A stretch of 64,000 nucleotides of DNA from Catenulispora sp. EB89 (GTDB lineage: Bacteria; Actinomycetota; Actinomycetes; Streptomycetales; Catenulisporaceae). The DNA is taken from NCBI RefSeq assembly GCF_041261445.1, contig NZ_JBGCCU010000017.1, positions 1-64,000 of the forward strand, in the 5' to 3' direction. Under the pieces are notes generated by a model. The model saw only the letters and a program-made list of their open reading frames with translations, did no database searches and had not been told where the DNA came from. Of the stretch, positions 17,061-25,323 are shown in pieces. The translations under genes and the position numbers were made by a program. Within the stretch, counting starts at the first letter, position 1. Every line of letters starts with the position of its first letter.

Positions 17061-17103
17061 AGGTACGTACCTCCAGTGGGATGGTGGTGCGTGAATAGGG
17101 GAC

Positions 17104-18015
17104 TTACTTCCCCGCTCCGAGAGTCAGGCCCTCGGTGATCCGGCGCCCGAGCCACGCATAAAGCGCGAGCATGGGCAGCACCGCGATGGACACCCCGGCG
17201 AACATCACGCCGAAGTCCTCGCCGGTGAACTGCTGCTGTGTCAGGAAGTTGACCAACGCCAGCGGCAGCGTGAAGTTGTCGTTGGTCTGCAGGAACATCA
17301 GCGCCAGGAACGTCTCGTTCCAACACGCGATCGCGACCAGCGTCAGCGCCGTCATCAGCCCGCCGCGCGCCAGCGGCAGCATGATCCGCCAGAACGTCAT
17401 CCCCGGCCCCACGCCGTCCAGCGCCGCCGCCTCCTCCAGCTCGCCCGGGAGCGAGGCGAAGAACGACATCAGCAGGTAGACCGTGAACGGCAGGTTCACC
17501 ACGATGTAGAGCACGATCAGCCCGGCCAGGTTGTCGATCAGGTGCATCTTGGCCATGATCGAGTACAGCGGCAGCACGATGATCTGCATCGGGATGCCGA
17601 GCCCCAGCACGAAGTACATGCTCACGCCGCCGGAGATCCGGTTCTGGTTCCGGCCCAGCACGTACGCCGCAGGCGAGGCCAACAGCACCGTCCCGGCCGC
17701 GGCCACCACGACCACCACCACCGAGTTCACGAACGCCGGCCCGAAGCCGCCGTCGTGCCAGGCCTTGCTCCAGTTGGAGAACTTCAGCTCGGTCGGCAGC
17801 CGGAACGGGTGGTTCAGCACGTTGTAGCTGGACTTGAGCGAGCTGAGCAGGATGAACAGGAACGTGAACGCACAGAAGGCGACGAACACCCAGATCAGCG
17901 CGGCGCCCGGGAGCCGGGCCCAGGGCACCCGGCGGCGGCCGGCGGGGGCCGCCGCCGGGTTCTTCGGGTCCCGCTCCGCGCTCTCGGCACGGGACCCGGT
18001 CGTTGCGGTGCTCAT
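17104..18015 (-). CDS. Carbohydrate ABC transporter permease (MalG-like)
   Basis: A 303-residue inner-membrane permease with six transmembrane segments after a 35-residue cytoplasmic start. The EAA loop that docks the ATPase reads EEAAALDGVGPGMTFWRIMLPLA. The C-terminus (ITEGLTLGAGK) is the usual MalG-type G-A-x-K/G ending. GGAGGG precedes the ATG. It is the second permease of the operon, 17 bp after the first. No ATPase gene is present, so it presumably uses a shared MsiK-type ATPase encoded elsewhere, as in Streptomyces. Confidence 0.95.
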   Translation of the reverse strand: MSTATTGSRAESAERDPKNPAAAPAGRRRVPWARLPGAALIWVFVAFCAFTFLFILLSSLKSSYNVLNHPFRLPTELKFSNWSKAWHDGGFGPAFVNSVVVVVVAAAGTVLLASPAAYVLGRNQNRISGGVSMYFVLGLGIPMQIIVLPLYSIMAKMHLIDNLAGLIVLYIVVNLPFTVYLLMSFFASLPGELEEAAALDGVGPGMTFWRIMLPLARGGLMTALTLVAIACWNETFLALMFLQTNDNFTLPLALVNFLTQQQFTGEDFGVMFAGVSIAVLPMLALYAWLGRRITEGLTLGAGK

Positions 18016-18032
18016 GGTCGTCCCGCCCTCCC

Positions 18033-18965
18033 TCACAGTTCGAGCCGGTCGCGGCTGGTGGCCCGGCGCAGCACCACGACCACGAGCACGACCGCCACCA
18101 GCGTGACGACCGCGCCGGCGCAGGCCCGGCCGAAGTCGTAGATCGGGGAGGTGCCGCCGATGGTCTCGCCGTAGACGTACATCGCCGACGTCCACTGGTT
18201 GGTGGTCGGCAGGTTCCCCTGCGAGCCGGAGAAGGCGAGGATGAACTCGAAGATCTTCACCGTGCCGATGGTCCACAGCACCGCCGCGGTCCCCACCACG
18301 TCCCAGGACATCGGCAGCGTGATGTGCCGGAAGCGCTGCCAGGAGTTGGTCCCGGCGAGCTTGGCCTCTTCGTAGTAGTACGGCGGGATCCGGTCCACGC
18401 CGGCCATCAGGATCGTCACGTAGTACCCGGTGTTGATCCAGACGATGGCGAGCAGGATCGCGTTGAACTGCCACTGCGGCTTGAGCCAGTCCACCGGGCC
18501 CACGCCGAAGGAGTGCAGGCCCTTGTTCAGCATGCCGTCGTGGTTCAGCAGGAAGTCCCAGAACGCGGCCAGCGCCACGCCGGAGACGATGTGCGGCAGG
18601 AAGATGAAGCCCTGGATGAACTTGCGGCCCTTCATCTCCCGCAGCATCAGCATGAAGGCGAAGCTCAGGACGAACAGGAAGACGCCGCACCCGAACAGCA
18701 GCTTCATGGTGTTGAAGAAGGCGTCCTTGAACGCCGGGTCGTGCGTCAGGTGGTCGTAGTTCAGCGTGCCCTTCCACCGCGGGTTCGAGAACCCGTCCCA
18801 GCTGGTGAAGCTCGCGTAGAACGAGTACACGGTCGGCACCATGAACAGCACCGTGTACAGGATCAGCGCGGGCGCCAGGAACGGCCCGAAGACGCGCCGG
18901 CGGCGCCGGGCCAGGGGCGAGCCCTGGACCCGGCCCCGCCGGACACCGACGGTGGCGCTGGTCAC
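18033..18965 (-). CDS. Carbohydrate ABC transporter permease (MalF-like)
   Basis: A 310-residue permease with six membrane helices and a basic N-terminus (RRGRVQGSPLARRRRRVF). It carries the EAA loop YEEAKLAGTNSWQRFRHITL and the sugar-transporter signature region FIFLPHIVSGVALAAFWDFL. Starts at GTG 18965, overlapping the stop of the binding-protein gene by 4 bp, so the two are translationally coupled. It forms the channel with the following permease. Confidence 0.95.
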   Translation of the reverse strand: MTSATVGVRRGRVQGSPLARRRRRVFGPFLAPALILYTVLFMVPTVYSFYASFTSWDGFSNPRWKGTLNYDHLTHDPAFKDAFFNTMKLLFGCGVFLFVLSFAFMLMLREMKGRKFIQGFIFLPHIVSGVALAAFWDFLLNHDGMLNKGLHSFGVGPVDWLKPQWQFNAILLAIVWINTGYYVTILMAGVDRIPPYYYEEAKLAGTNSWQRFRHITLPMSWDVVGTAAVLWTIGTVKIFEFILAFSGSQGNLPTTNQWTSAMYVYGETIGGTSPIYDFGRACAGAVVTLVAVVLVVVVLRRATSRDRLEL

Positions 18966-20275
18966 GACGCGGACTTCCAGTAGTCGATCGTGCCCTGCTT
19001 GCCGTTGGCGACGAACTTCGCGGCGTTGTCCTGGCCGGTGACCAGCCGGATCATCTCCGGGTTCAGCATCTTGTTGGTCCAGTCCGCGTAGTCCACGGAC
19101 AGGTGCGCCTGGTCGGCGTAGACGGTGCCGGTCAGCGCCTTGCTCATGGAGGCCAGCTGGGCCGGCGGGTCGATGTCGGTGCGCGGGGTCAGGTTCAGCG
19201 CCTGCGTCGAGATGCCGGACAGCTCCTCCTTCTTCATGAAGAAGGCGATGAACTTCTCGGCGGCGTCGGAGTGCTTGGCGGTCTTGGGGACCGCGAACCC
19301 GAAGAAGTTGATGCCGGTGTCGGTGTTGCCCGAGTCCAGCGCCGGCAGCTGGATGCTGTCGAACTTGAAGCCGGCGGTGGCGTTCGGCGCGGCCTCCGAG
19401 GGCACCCAGGTGCCGGACAGGTAGAAGGCGGCCTGGCCCTTGGCCCAGTCACCCTCTTCGTCGATGCTCTTGCTGGACTCGTAGCCCTTGAGGAAGTCGC
19501 CCTTGTCCCGCAGGTCCTGGACCAGCTGCGCGGCCTTGAGCACCTTCGGGTCGTCCCAGGCGGCGCCGGTCTTGTCGCTGGCCAGCTTCTTCAGGCCGTC
19601 GGTGCCGAGTTCGCGCTGAAGGGTCAGCAGCACCCAGTACTTGTCGTCGCCGGGGACCGCGACCGGCGTCATGCCCATGCCCTTGGCCTTGGCGAACAGG
19701 GCCAGCAGGTCGTCCCAGGTCTTCGGCGGGTTCGCGGCCAGGTCGGGGAACTTGGAGGCGTCGAACCACAGGCCCTCGGAGGAGACCTCGTAGGGGGCGA
19801 TGAACGGCTTTCCGTTCTTGTCGTTGAGGAACGGCTTGTAGCTGTCCGGGATGATCTGCCCGATGGTCTGCGACTCGCCGGTGACCGGCGTGCTGTACAG
19901 CGTGCTCAGGTCGGCGGTCGCGTCCTTGGCGACCAGCGCGCCGAGCGCGTTGACCGACTGGTCGACCAGGTCCGCCGCGGAGCCGGTGCGCAGGGTCGGG
20001 GTGAGCTTGGTGATGACGTCGCGGCCCTGCCACTGGATGTTCACCTTGATGCCGGTGGCGGCGGTGAAGTCGTCGGCGGCCTTCTTGATCACCTTGGCCT
20101 GCGGCTCGTTCTGCTGCCACATCGACCAGTAGGTGAACGAGGTGCTGCCCGAGGCCTGGCCGCCGGAGGACGTACCGGGCTTGCTGGAGCTGCCGCAGGC
20201 CGACAGGCTCGCGGCCGAGACGGCCACCGCGGCGGCTATGACGCCGGCTCGGTGGACGTTCTTACTGGTACGCAT
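18962..20275 (-). CDS. Extracellular sugar-binding lipoprotein (ABC transporter)
   Basis: A 437-residue solute-binding protein. The signal peptide ends in lipobox LSAC (Cys27), then a Gly/Ser tether and a family 1 binding fold: FTYWSMWQQNEPQAKVIKKA, DFTAATGIKVNIQWQGRDV, PFIAPYEVSSEGLWFDASKF. It delivers the substrate to the two downstream permeases. The start at 20275 places a conventional signal peptide (MRTSKNVHRAGVIAAAVAVS). Fifty-two bp separate it from the hydroxyacid dehydrogenase gene upstream, so readthrough is likely although an extra promoter cannot be excluded. Confidence 0.95.
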   Translation of the reverse strand: MRTSKNVHRAGVIAAAVAVSAASLSACGSSSKPGTSSGGQASGSTSFTYWSMWQQNEPQAKVIKKAADDFTAATGIKVNIQWQGRDVITKLTPTLRTGSAADLVDQSVNALGALVAKDATADLSTLYSTPVTGESQTIGQIIPDSYKPFLNDKNGKPFIAPYEVSSEGLWFDASKFPDLAANPPKTWDDLLALFAKAKGMGMTPVAVPGDDKYWVLLTLQRELGTDGLKKLASDKTGAAWDDPKVLKAAQLVQDLRDKGDFLKGYESSKSIDEEGDWAKGQAAFYLSGTWVPSEAAPNATAGFKFDSIQLPALDSGNTDTGINFFGFAVPKTAKHSDAAEKFIAFFMKKEELSGISTQALNLTPRTDIDPPAQLASMSKALTGTVYADQAHLSVDYADWTNKMLNPEMIRLVTGQDNAAKFVANGKQGTIDYWKSAS

Positions 20276-20327
20276 ATCGGGTCTCGCTCTCTGGTGAGGG
20301 TGGCACACAAGATCTATCAAGATGCTG

Positions 20328-21344
20328 TCACGCTATGGACGGCAGGGTCTCAGGTCGCACCAGGCCGAGCAGGTCCTGCCCGGTCGTCAGGCGCAGCAGT
20401 TCGGCCAGCACGAAGTCGCCCAGGCGCCGCACCTCGCCGCCGATCGAGCCGGCCACGTGCGGGGTCAGGGTCAGGTTCGGCAGGTCGAACAGCTCGGAGT
20501 CGGCGGGCAGCGGGTCCGGGTCGGTGACGTCGGCGACCGCGAACAGCCGGCCCGCCCGCAGCTCGTCGGCCAGCGCCGCGGTGTCCACCAGGGCGCCGCG
20601 CGCGGTGTTGATCAGCGTCGCGCCGTCCTTCATCAGGGCCAGCCGGCGCCGGTCCATCTGGTGCCGGGTCTCGGCGTTGCTCGGCGCGTGCAGGCTGACC
20701 ACGTCGCAGGACGCCACCAGGTCGTCGAGCCCGGCGGGTACGGCACCGAGCTTGAGGACCTCCTCGTCCGGCACGTAGGGGTCGTGCACGAGGACGGTCG
20801 CGTCCAGGACCCGCAGCATCTCCACGACCCGGCGGCCGACGCGGGACAGCCCGACCACCCCGATGACCCGCCGGTGGTTGCCGACCGGGCCGAAGTCCAG
20901 CGACCAGTGCTGCCAGTCCCGGCCGTCCCGGCCCGCACGGAACGCGCGCTCCATCTCCGGCAGCCGCTTGCCCGCGCTGATCACCATCGCCAGCGTGTAC
21001 TCGGCCACCGGGACCGCGTTGTCGGCGACCGCCGAGGAGACCACCAGCCCGCGGGCCCACGCGGCCTCGGTGACGTGGTGCTTCACGCTGCCGCCGGAGT
21101 GCAGGACGGCGCGCAGCGCCGGCATCCGGGCCAGCGCCGCCTCGTCCAGCACCGGGCAGTCCCAGCCGGTGACCAGCACCTCGGCCCGCTCCAGCGCCGC
21201 GGCCGCCCGAGGATCGCCGAAGTCGGTGACCACCAGCCCCGGATCGGCCTCGGCCAGCCCGGCCAGCCGGGCCTCGGCCGCCGCGTCGAACAGCAGCGGA
21301 CGCAGCGCCGGGCGCATGGCCAGGACGACGGTCGGACGATCCAT
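20328..21344 (-). CDS. D-2-hydroxyacid dehydrogenase
   Basis: A 338-residue NAD-dependent dehydrogenase. NAD motif GLSRVG at 165-170, catalytic Arg249 in NTARGALVD, and His296 in TPHVAGS. The Glu that normally pairs with this His (DVxxxEPLP) is Asp277 here (DVTDPDPLP), a conservative change that may lower activity. As first gene of the operon it probably handles a hydroxy- or keto-acid derived from the imported sugar acid. It is transcribed away from the DeoR-LacI hybrid regulator across a 197-bp promoter region. Confidence 0.9.
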   Translation of the reverse strand: MDRPTVVLAMRPALRPLLFDAAAEARLAGLAEADPGLVVTDFGDPRAAAALERAEVLVTGWDCPVLDEAALARMPALRAVLHSGGSVKHHVTEAAWARGLVVSSAVADNAVPVAEYTLAMVISAGKRLPEMERAFRAGRDGRDWQHWSLDFGPVGNHRRVIGVVGLSRVGRRVVEMLRVLDATVLVHDPYVPDEEVLKLGAVPAGLDDLVASCDVVSLHAPSNAETRHQMDRRRLALMKDGATLINTARGALVDTAALADELRAGRLFAVADVTDPDPLPADSELFDLPNLTLTPHVAGSIGGEVRRLGDFVLAELLRLTTGQDLLGLVRPETLPSIA

Positions 21345-21426
21345 GCTGCGGTGGCGCCTTTCGGATCTGACGGCAAACGAACAACGGGGACCAGTGTCAG
21401 AACAAGGTAACCGGAAGTCAATACGT

Positions 21427-21446
21427 TCGATGAGAATCGATGAGAA
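21427..21446. promoter_or_regulatory. Perfect 10-bp tandem repeat, candidate operator of the sugar operon
   Basis: TCGATGAGAA occurs twice head to tail (21427-21436 and 21437-21446), one helical turn apart, followed by an A-rich ACAAACAAAAACG. DeoR-type helix-turn-helix proteins typically bind direct repeats, and the element lies between the sugar operon and the DeoR-LacI hybrid gene. The repeat is directly visible; binding is inferred. Confidence 0.55.
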
Positions 21447-21541
21447 ACAAACAAAAACGTAACTCGGACTTGCCGGAACGCCAACGCACCCCCATGCTGT
21501 GAACGGTTCTGACTGATAGCTTCTGCTCCAGGAGGTGGTCC

Positions 21542-22612
21542 GTGCTCGCCGCCAGACGGCACGCCCTGATCCTTCGCCTGGCCCGCGAACGCGGGTCGGT
21601 GCAGGTCGCCGAGCTGGTCGGCATCCTGGGGGTGTCGGACGTGACCGTCCGCCGCGACCTGGACCAGCTGGCCAAGGCCGGACAGCTGGACAAGGTGCAC
21701 GGCGGCGCGGTGCTGCCCGCCTCCGCCGAGCCGGCGGCCCCGGCGCGGCCCGCCCAGGACCCGGCCGAGGAGACCGACCTGCCGGTCGTCGGCGCCCTGA
21801 TCCCGAAGTCCTCGTACTACTTCAACCGGGTCGTCGACGGGATGCGCCGGGTGCTGCGCGAGCCCGAGGGGCGGCTGCTGGTCGCGGTCTCGGACTACCA
21901 GTCCGGGCAGGACCTCTCGCTGGCGATGGGGCTCGTGGACTCCGGGGCGCGGGCCGTGCTGCTGGCGCCGACCGACGAGGTGGAGTGGGCCGGCGCGCTG
22001 GGCGTGCCGACGGTGCTGGTGGAGCGGCGCTCGTACGGCCCCGCCGCCGCGACCACGTCGTGGGTCCGCACCGACCACGAGACCGGCGCCGGGCTCGCCG
22101 TCCGGCATCTGCACGAGCTCGGGCACCGCCGCATCGCGATGTTCGCCCGCGGCGAGACGCCGACCTCGCGCAGCGTGCTGAGCGGTTTCGAGCAGGCCTC
22201 GGCAGCGCTGTCGCTGCCGGAGATGCCGCGCATCATCGGCAGCACGGACCTCGAGGGCTGGCCGAAGTGGGGGCCGGAGCAGATAGACGCGCTCGCCGAG
22301 CGGCTGCGCGCATCCGAGGCGACCGCGCTGCTGGTCCACTCGGACGAAGACGCGTTGGCGCTGCTGCAGAACGGCTTCGCGACGCGCTTCGCGGTGCCGC
22401 GCGAGATCTCGATCGTGGCGTACGACGACGAGTTCTCGGCGTTGACGCGGCCGGCGTTGACCGCGGTGTCGCCGCCGAAGGAGTCCGTCGGCGAGCTGGC
22501 GGTGCGGACGCTGCTGGATCTGGTGCGCGATCCGAGCGCCCCGGCCCGGCACGTGGACGTCTCACCGCGGCTGATCGTGCGCGAGTCGACGGGGGTCGCC
22601 CGCTCGGCGTAA
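21542..22612 (+). CDS. Transcriptional regulator: DeoR-type HTH fused to LacI-type sensor domain
   Basis: A 356-residue regulator starting with GTG and an AGGAGGTG ribosome site. Residues 1-55 are a DeoR winged helix-turn-helix (RHALILRLARERGSVQVAEL, VSDVTVRRDLDQLAKAGQ, KVHGGAVLP). Instead of the DeoR sugar-phosphate domain, residues 80-350 are a LacI/periplasmic-binding-like fold (GALIPKSSYYFNRVVDGMRR, HLHELGHRRIAMFARGE, ISIVAYDDEFSALTRPALTA). It should respond to a free sugar rather than a phosphorylated one. Divergent from the ABC operon, it is the obvious regulator of that operon. Confidence 0.9.
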   Translation: MLAARRHALILRLARERGSVQVAELVGILGVSDVTVRRDLDQLAKAGQLDKVHGGAVLPASAEPAAPARPAQDPAEETDLPVVGALIPKSSYYFNRVVDGMRRVLREPEGRLLVAVSDYQSGQDLSLAMGLVDSGARAVLLAPTDEVEWAGALGVPTVLVERRSYGPAAATTSWVRTDHETGAGLAVRHLHELGHRRIAMFARGETPTSRSVLSGFEQASAALSLPEMPRIIGSTDLEGWPKWGPEQIDALAERLRASEATALLVHSDEDALALLQNGFATRFAVPREISIVAYDDEFSALTRPALTAVSPPKESVGELAVRTLLDLVRDPSAPARHVDVSPRLIVRESTGVARSA

Positions 22613-22640
22613 GGGGATCGGCTCGCTCGCCGGGTGCCAT

Positions 22641-22700
22641 GGTCGGGGTCGGGGTCGGGGTCGGGATCGGGATCGGGATCGGGATCGGGATCGGGATCGG
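22641..22700 (+). repeat. Ten-unit hexamer array with G-quadruplex potential
   Basis: Four GGTCGG units (22641-22664) are followed without interruption by six GATCGG units (22665-22700). The plus strand therefore carries ten evenly spaced G-runs of three to four with 2-3 nt loops. The array ends exactly at the stop codon of the leftward acyltransferase gene and fills the gap between two convergent genes, where it may act in termination. Confidence 0.95.
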
Positions 22701-23336
22701 CTACAGGGTGCCGCGCCAGCCGTCGTCCCCGTGGTGCCGCCTCAGGATCCGGGCCGGCACACCGCCGATCAGACAGTGGTCGGGGAAAGATCCGCGCACC
22801 ACCGCACCGGCCGCCACGGCCACGTTCCGCCCGAGCGTGGTCCCCGGCAGGATCACCGAACCGACGCCGAGCCAGCAGCCGTCGCCGATGGTCACCGGCT
22901 TGTCCTCGGGGTCCTGGCGGCCGATCGGGGTGTCCAGCGCGGTGTAGGCGTGGTTCTGGTCGGTGACGTACACGTACGGCCCGAAGAAGACGTCGTCGCC
23001 GATGTCCACGCGCAGGTGCGCCACGATGTGGCTGCCGCGCCCGATCGAGCAGCCGCGGCCGATGCGCAGCACGATCTCCTCGCCGAAGTCCTCCCCCGGC
23101 CAGCCCACCGCCAGGCTCACGCCCTCCCCGACCAGCGTGCCCTCGCCGATCGCCATGTACTGCTCGTTGTAGAGCGCGCCGAGCGGGAACGACAGCGCGG
23201 CGCCGGGGCCGAGATGCGCGAAGCGGTAGCGGCCGGGGCTGGTGGAGGTGACGCGGCCGCGCACCCGGGCCCAGTCCCAGACGCCCCGTATCGCGGCGGC
23301 GGTGAGACGGTCGATCCAGCGGGGACGACGGGGCAC
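22701..23336 (-). CDS. Hexapeptide-repeat acyltransferase (LbetaH/WbbJ-like)
   Basis: A 211-residue protein whose C-terminal two thirds show the hexapeptide I/L/V-G-x-x-x-x ladder (IGEGTLVGEGVSLAVG, IGRGCSIGRGSHIVAH, IGDDVFFGPYVYVTDQNHAY, IGDGCWLGVGSVILPGTTLG), ending in the usual IGGVPARIL. It transfers an acetyl or similar group from a CoA donor to a sugar or cell-surface intermediate, acting as a trimer. The catalytic His is probably in DQNHAY. It stands alone; the acceptor is unknown. Confidence 0.92.
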   Translation of the reverse strand: MPRRPRWIDRLTAAAIRGVWDWARVRGRVTSTSPGRYRFAHLGPGAALSFPLGALYNEQYMAIGEGTLVGEGVSLAVGWPGEDFGEEIVLRIGRGCSIGRGSHIVAHLRVDIGDDVFFGPYVYVTDQNHAYTALDTPIGRQDPEDKPVTIGDGCWLGVGSVILPGTTLGRNVAVAAGAVVRGSFPDHCLIGGVPARILRRHHGDDGWRGTL

Positions 23337-23524
23337 GGGGGTCTCTTCTCGGCATGATCACATCAGGGGGATCGCGGTCAGCATACGACCGGCGCGGACG
23401 GGCCGCGCTTTGTGGTCGGGGGCCTGCATTGTGCCCGCCGCAGGCAGGTCGCCGCACGGTAGGGTGTGCCGTCCCGTTGCGCCGTCCGCTGCTTTCCGAT
23501 GCTCCGCCCGGAGGACTCCCGCCG

Positions 23525-24547
23525 ATGACCGTCCCCGACGCGACCGTGCCGGTCACCACGTGTTACCGGCATGACGGGCGTGAGAGCCACATCCGCTGCA
23601 CGCGCTGCGACCGGTACATCTGCCCCGACTGCATGCGCAACGCCTCAGTCGGGTTTCAGTGCCCTGAGTGTGTACGGGACGGGAACAAGGACGTGCGCCA
23701 GGCGCGGACGGTGTTCGGAGCGCCGGCGGCCTCCGGCGGCGCGCGGCCGGTGGTCACGATCGCGCTGATCCTGCTCAACTTCGCGGTGTACGCGGCGGAA
23801 CTGATGCAGCACTCTGTCGTGGACAAGCTCGGCATGCTCTCCGACGCGTTGCGCGGGCCGAACAACGCGCTCTACGAGCCCATGGCGTCGCCGCCGCCCG
23901 GATACCACCCCATCGGCGTGGCGCACGGCGAGTGGTACCGGATGATCACCTCGGCGTTCGTCCACATCCTGCCGAACCAGCCGCCGCTGGGGCCGATGCA
24001 CATCCTGTTCAACATGCTCTCGCTGTGGATGTTCGGCGTGGTGGTCGAGCAGCAGATAGGGAAGGTGCGCTACATCGCGGCGTATCTGCTGTCGGCGCTC
24101 GGCGGATCAGTGTTCTGTTACTTCCTGACCGCGCCCTACACGCAGTCGATCGGGGCCTCGGGCGCGATATTCGGCTTGATCGGCCTGTACTTCGTCCTCA
24201 GCCGCAAACTGCACTTCGATCCCCTCGGCGGTCAGCGCCAGCTGATCATCGCCGTCCTCTGGCTGGTCCTGGCCTCGCGCTTCACCTCCTGGCAGGGACA
24301 CCTCGGCGGCCTGGTGACCGGCGCGGTGATCGGGCTGGTCTACGTCTACGCGCCGCGCGCCCGGCAGGTCGCCGTCCAGACGGTGGGTTTGGTCGCGATA
24401 CTGGCTGTGTTGATCGGCGCAACGGCAGTGCGGACATCGGTGCTGCACTCGTCGGACGAGGAGGGCTTGGTGACGCATGGAAGAGCCGCTGATGTGGCAG
24501 GTGGTCCAGCAGCAGAGGGCCTGGCTGGACTCCCACCCGGACACTGA
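23525..24547 (+). CDS. Rhomboid intramembrane serine protease with N-terminal zinc finger
   Basis: A 340-residue protein. Residues 13-49 form a B-box-like zinc site (CYRHDGRESHIRCTRCDRYI, then CPDCM and CPEC). The rhomboid core has six membrane helices, the HxxFNM block (MHILFNMLSLWMFG), catalytic Ser212 in GASGAIFG and His259 in QGHLGGL. It cleaves substrates within the membrane. The ATG at 23525 is chosen because the zinc domain begins there. The last 24 codons overlap the start of the MazG-Nudix gene in another frame. Confidence 0.93.
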   Translation: MTVPDATVPVTTCYRHDGRESHIRCTRCDRYICPDCMRNASVGFQCPECVRDGNKDVRQARTVFGAPAASGGARPVVTIALILLNFAVYAAELMQHSVVDKLGMLSDALRGPNNALYEPMASPPPGYHPIGVAHGEWYRMITSAFVHILPNQPPLGPMHILFNMLSLWMFGVVVEQQIGKVRYIAAYLLSALGGSVFCYFLTAPYTQSIGASGAIFGLIGLYFVLSRKLHFDPLGGQRQLIIAVLWLVLASRFTSWQGHLGGLVTGAVIGLVYVYAPRARQVAVQTVGLVAILAVLIGATAVRTSVLHSSDEEGLVTHGRAADVAGGPAAEGLAGLPPGH

Positions 24548-25319
24548 CCCGGCGCTCGCGGTCCCGCTGCGGGTGCTGAAGGTCGCGGAGGAGGCCGGCG
24601 AGGCCGCGGCCGCGCTGATCGGCACCACCGGCCAGAACCCGCGCAAGGGCCGCAGCCACACGGCGGCCGACCTGGCGGCAGAGCTCTGTGACGTCATCAC
24701 GGCGGCGTCGGTCGCACTGGCGACGGTGGTCCCCGATCCCGAACGCGTCCTGCGGGACCACATCGGGCGGGTCTACATGCGCTCGGTGGAGGCCGGCGCA
24801 CCACGGCTGTCGGAGATCGGCACCGGCCAGGACCGTGCGGCGTGGGCCGCGTCCCTGCCGAAGGTGGTCGTGGGCGCGACGATGCTGTTCTTCGACGAGG
24901 ACGGCAAGGTCCTGATGGTCCGCCAGTCCTACCGCCGCGACAAGACCTGGAGCTTCCCCGGCGGCGGCGTCGAGGAGGGCGAGTTCCCCGCCGCGGGCGC
25001 CCGCCGCGAGGCGCTGGAGGAAGTCGGCCTCGACGCCGAACCCGGCGCACTGCTGATGGTCGACTGGCGTCCCCGCGACGGGGAACGCCCGCCGCTCATC
25101 CACTACCTCTACGACGGCGGCGTCCTCGGCGCCGAGGACATCGCGCGCATCCGGCTGCAGGACGGCGAGATCGACGAGTACGGGTTCTTCGACCTCGACG
25201 GCGCGCGCGACCGGCTTCCCCCGCACGCGTTCGACCGGCTGGCGCACGCGCTGGCCGTGCGGGAGGGGCGGATCCCGGTGCAGGATCTGGAGGAGGGGAA
25301 GATGCGGCGGACGGGATGA
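24477..25319 (+). CDS. MazG-like NTP pyrophosphohydrolase fused to a Nudix hydrolase
   Basis: A 280-residue two-domain protein. Residues 1-105 are MazG-like with the metal-binding EEAGE at 38-42 and E-L-C-D at 69-72. Residues 128-270 are a Nudix domain with a perfect box GGVEEGEF...RREALEEVGL (163-185). Both hydrolyse nucleotide-type substrates, so a housecleaning role is likely. GAGGAGGG lies 11 bases before the ATG at 24477, supporting this start despite a 71-bp overlap with the rhomboid gene. It is followed 4 bp later by an alpha/beta hydrolase gene. Confidence 0.9.
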   Translation: MEEPLMWQVVQQQRAWLDSHPDTDPALAVPLRVLKVAEEAGEAAAALIGTTGQNPRKGRSHTAADLAAELCDVITAASVALATVVPDPERVLRDHIGRVYMRSVEAGAPRLSEIGTGQDRAAWAASLPKVVVGATMLFFDEDGKVLMVRQSYRRDKTWSFPGGGVEEGEFPAAGARREALEEVGLDAEPGALLMVDWRPRDGERPPLIHYLYDGGVLGAEDIARIRLQDGEIDEYGFFDLDGARDRLPPHAFDRLAHALAVREGRIPVQDLEEGKMRRTG

Positions 25320-25323
25320 TGCG

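Noticed and set aside
22641-22700. Hexamer array considered as a CRISPR-like or coding repeat.
   Set aside because: Units are 6 bp with no spacers and lie outside any reading frame; simple tandem repeat.
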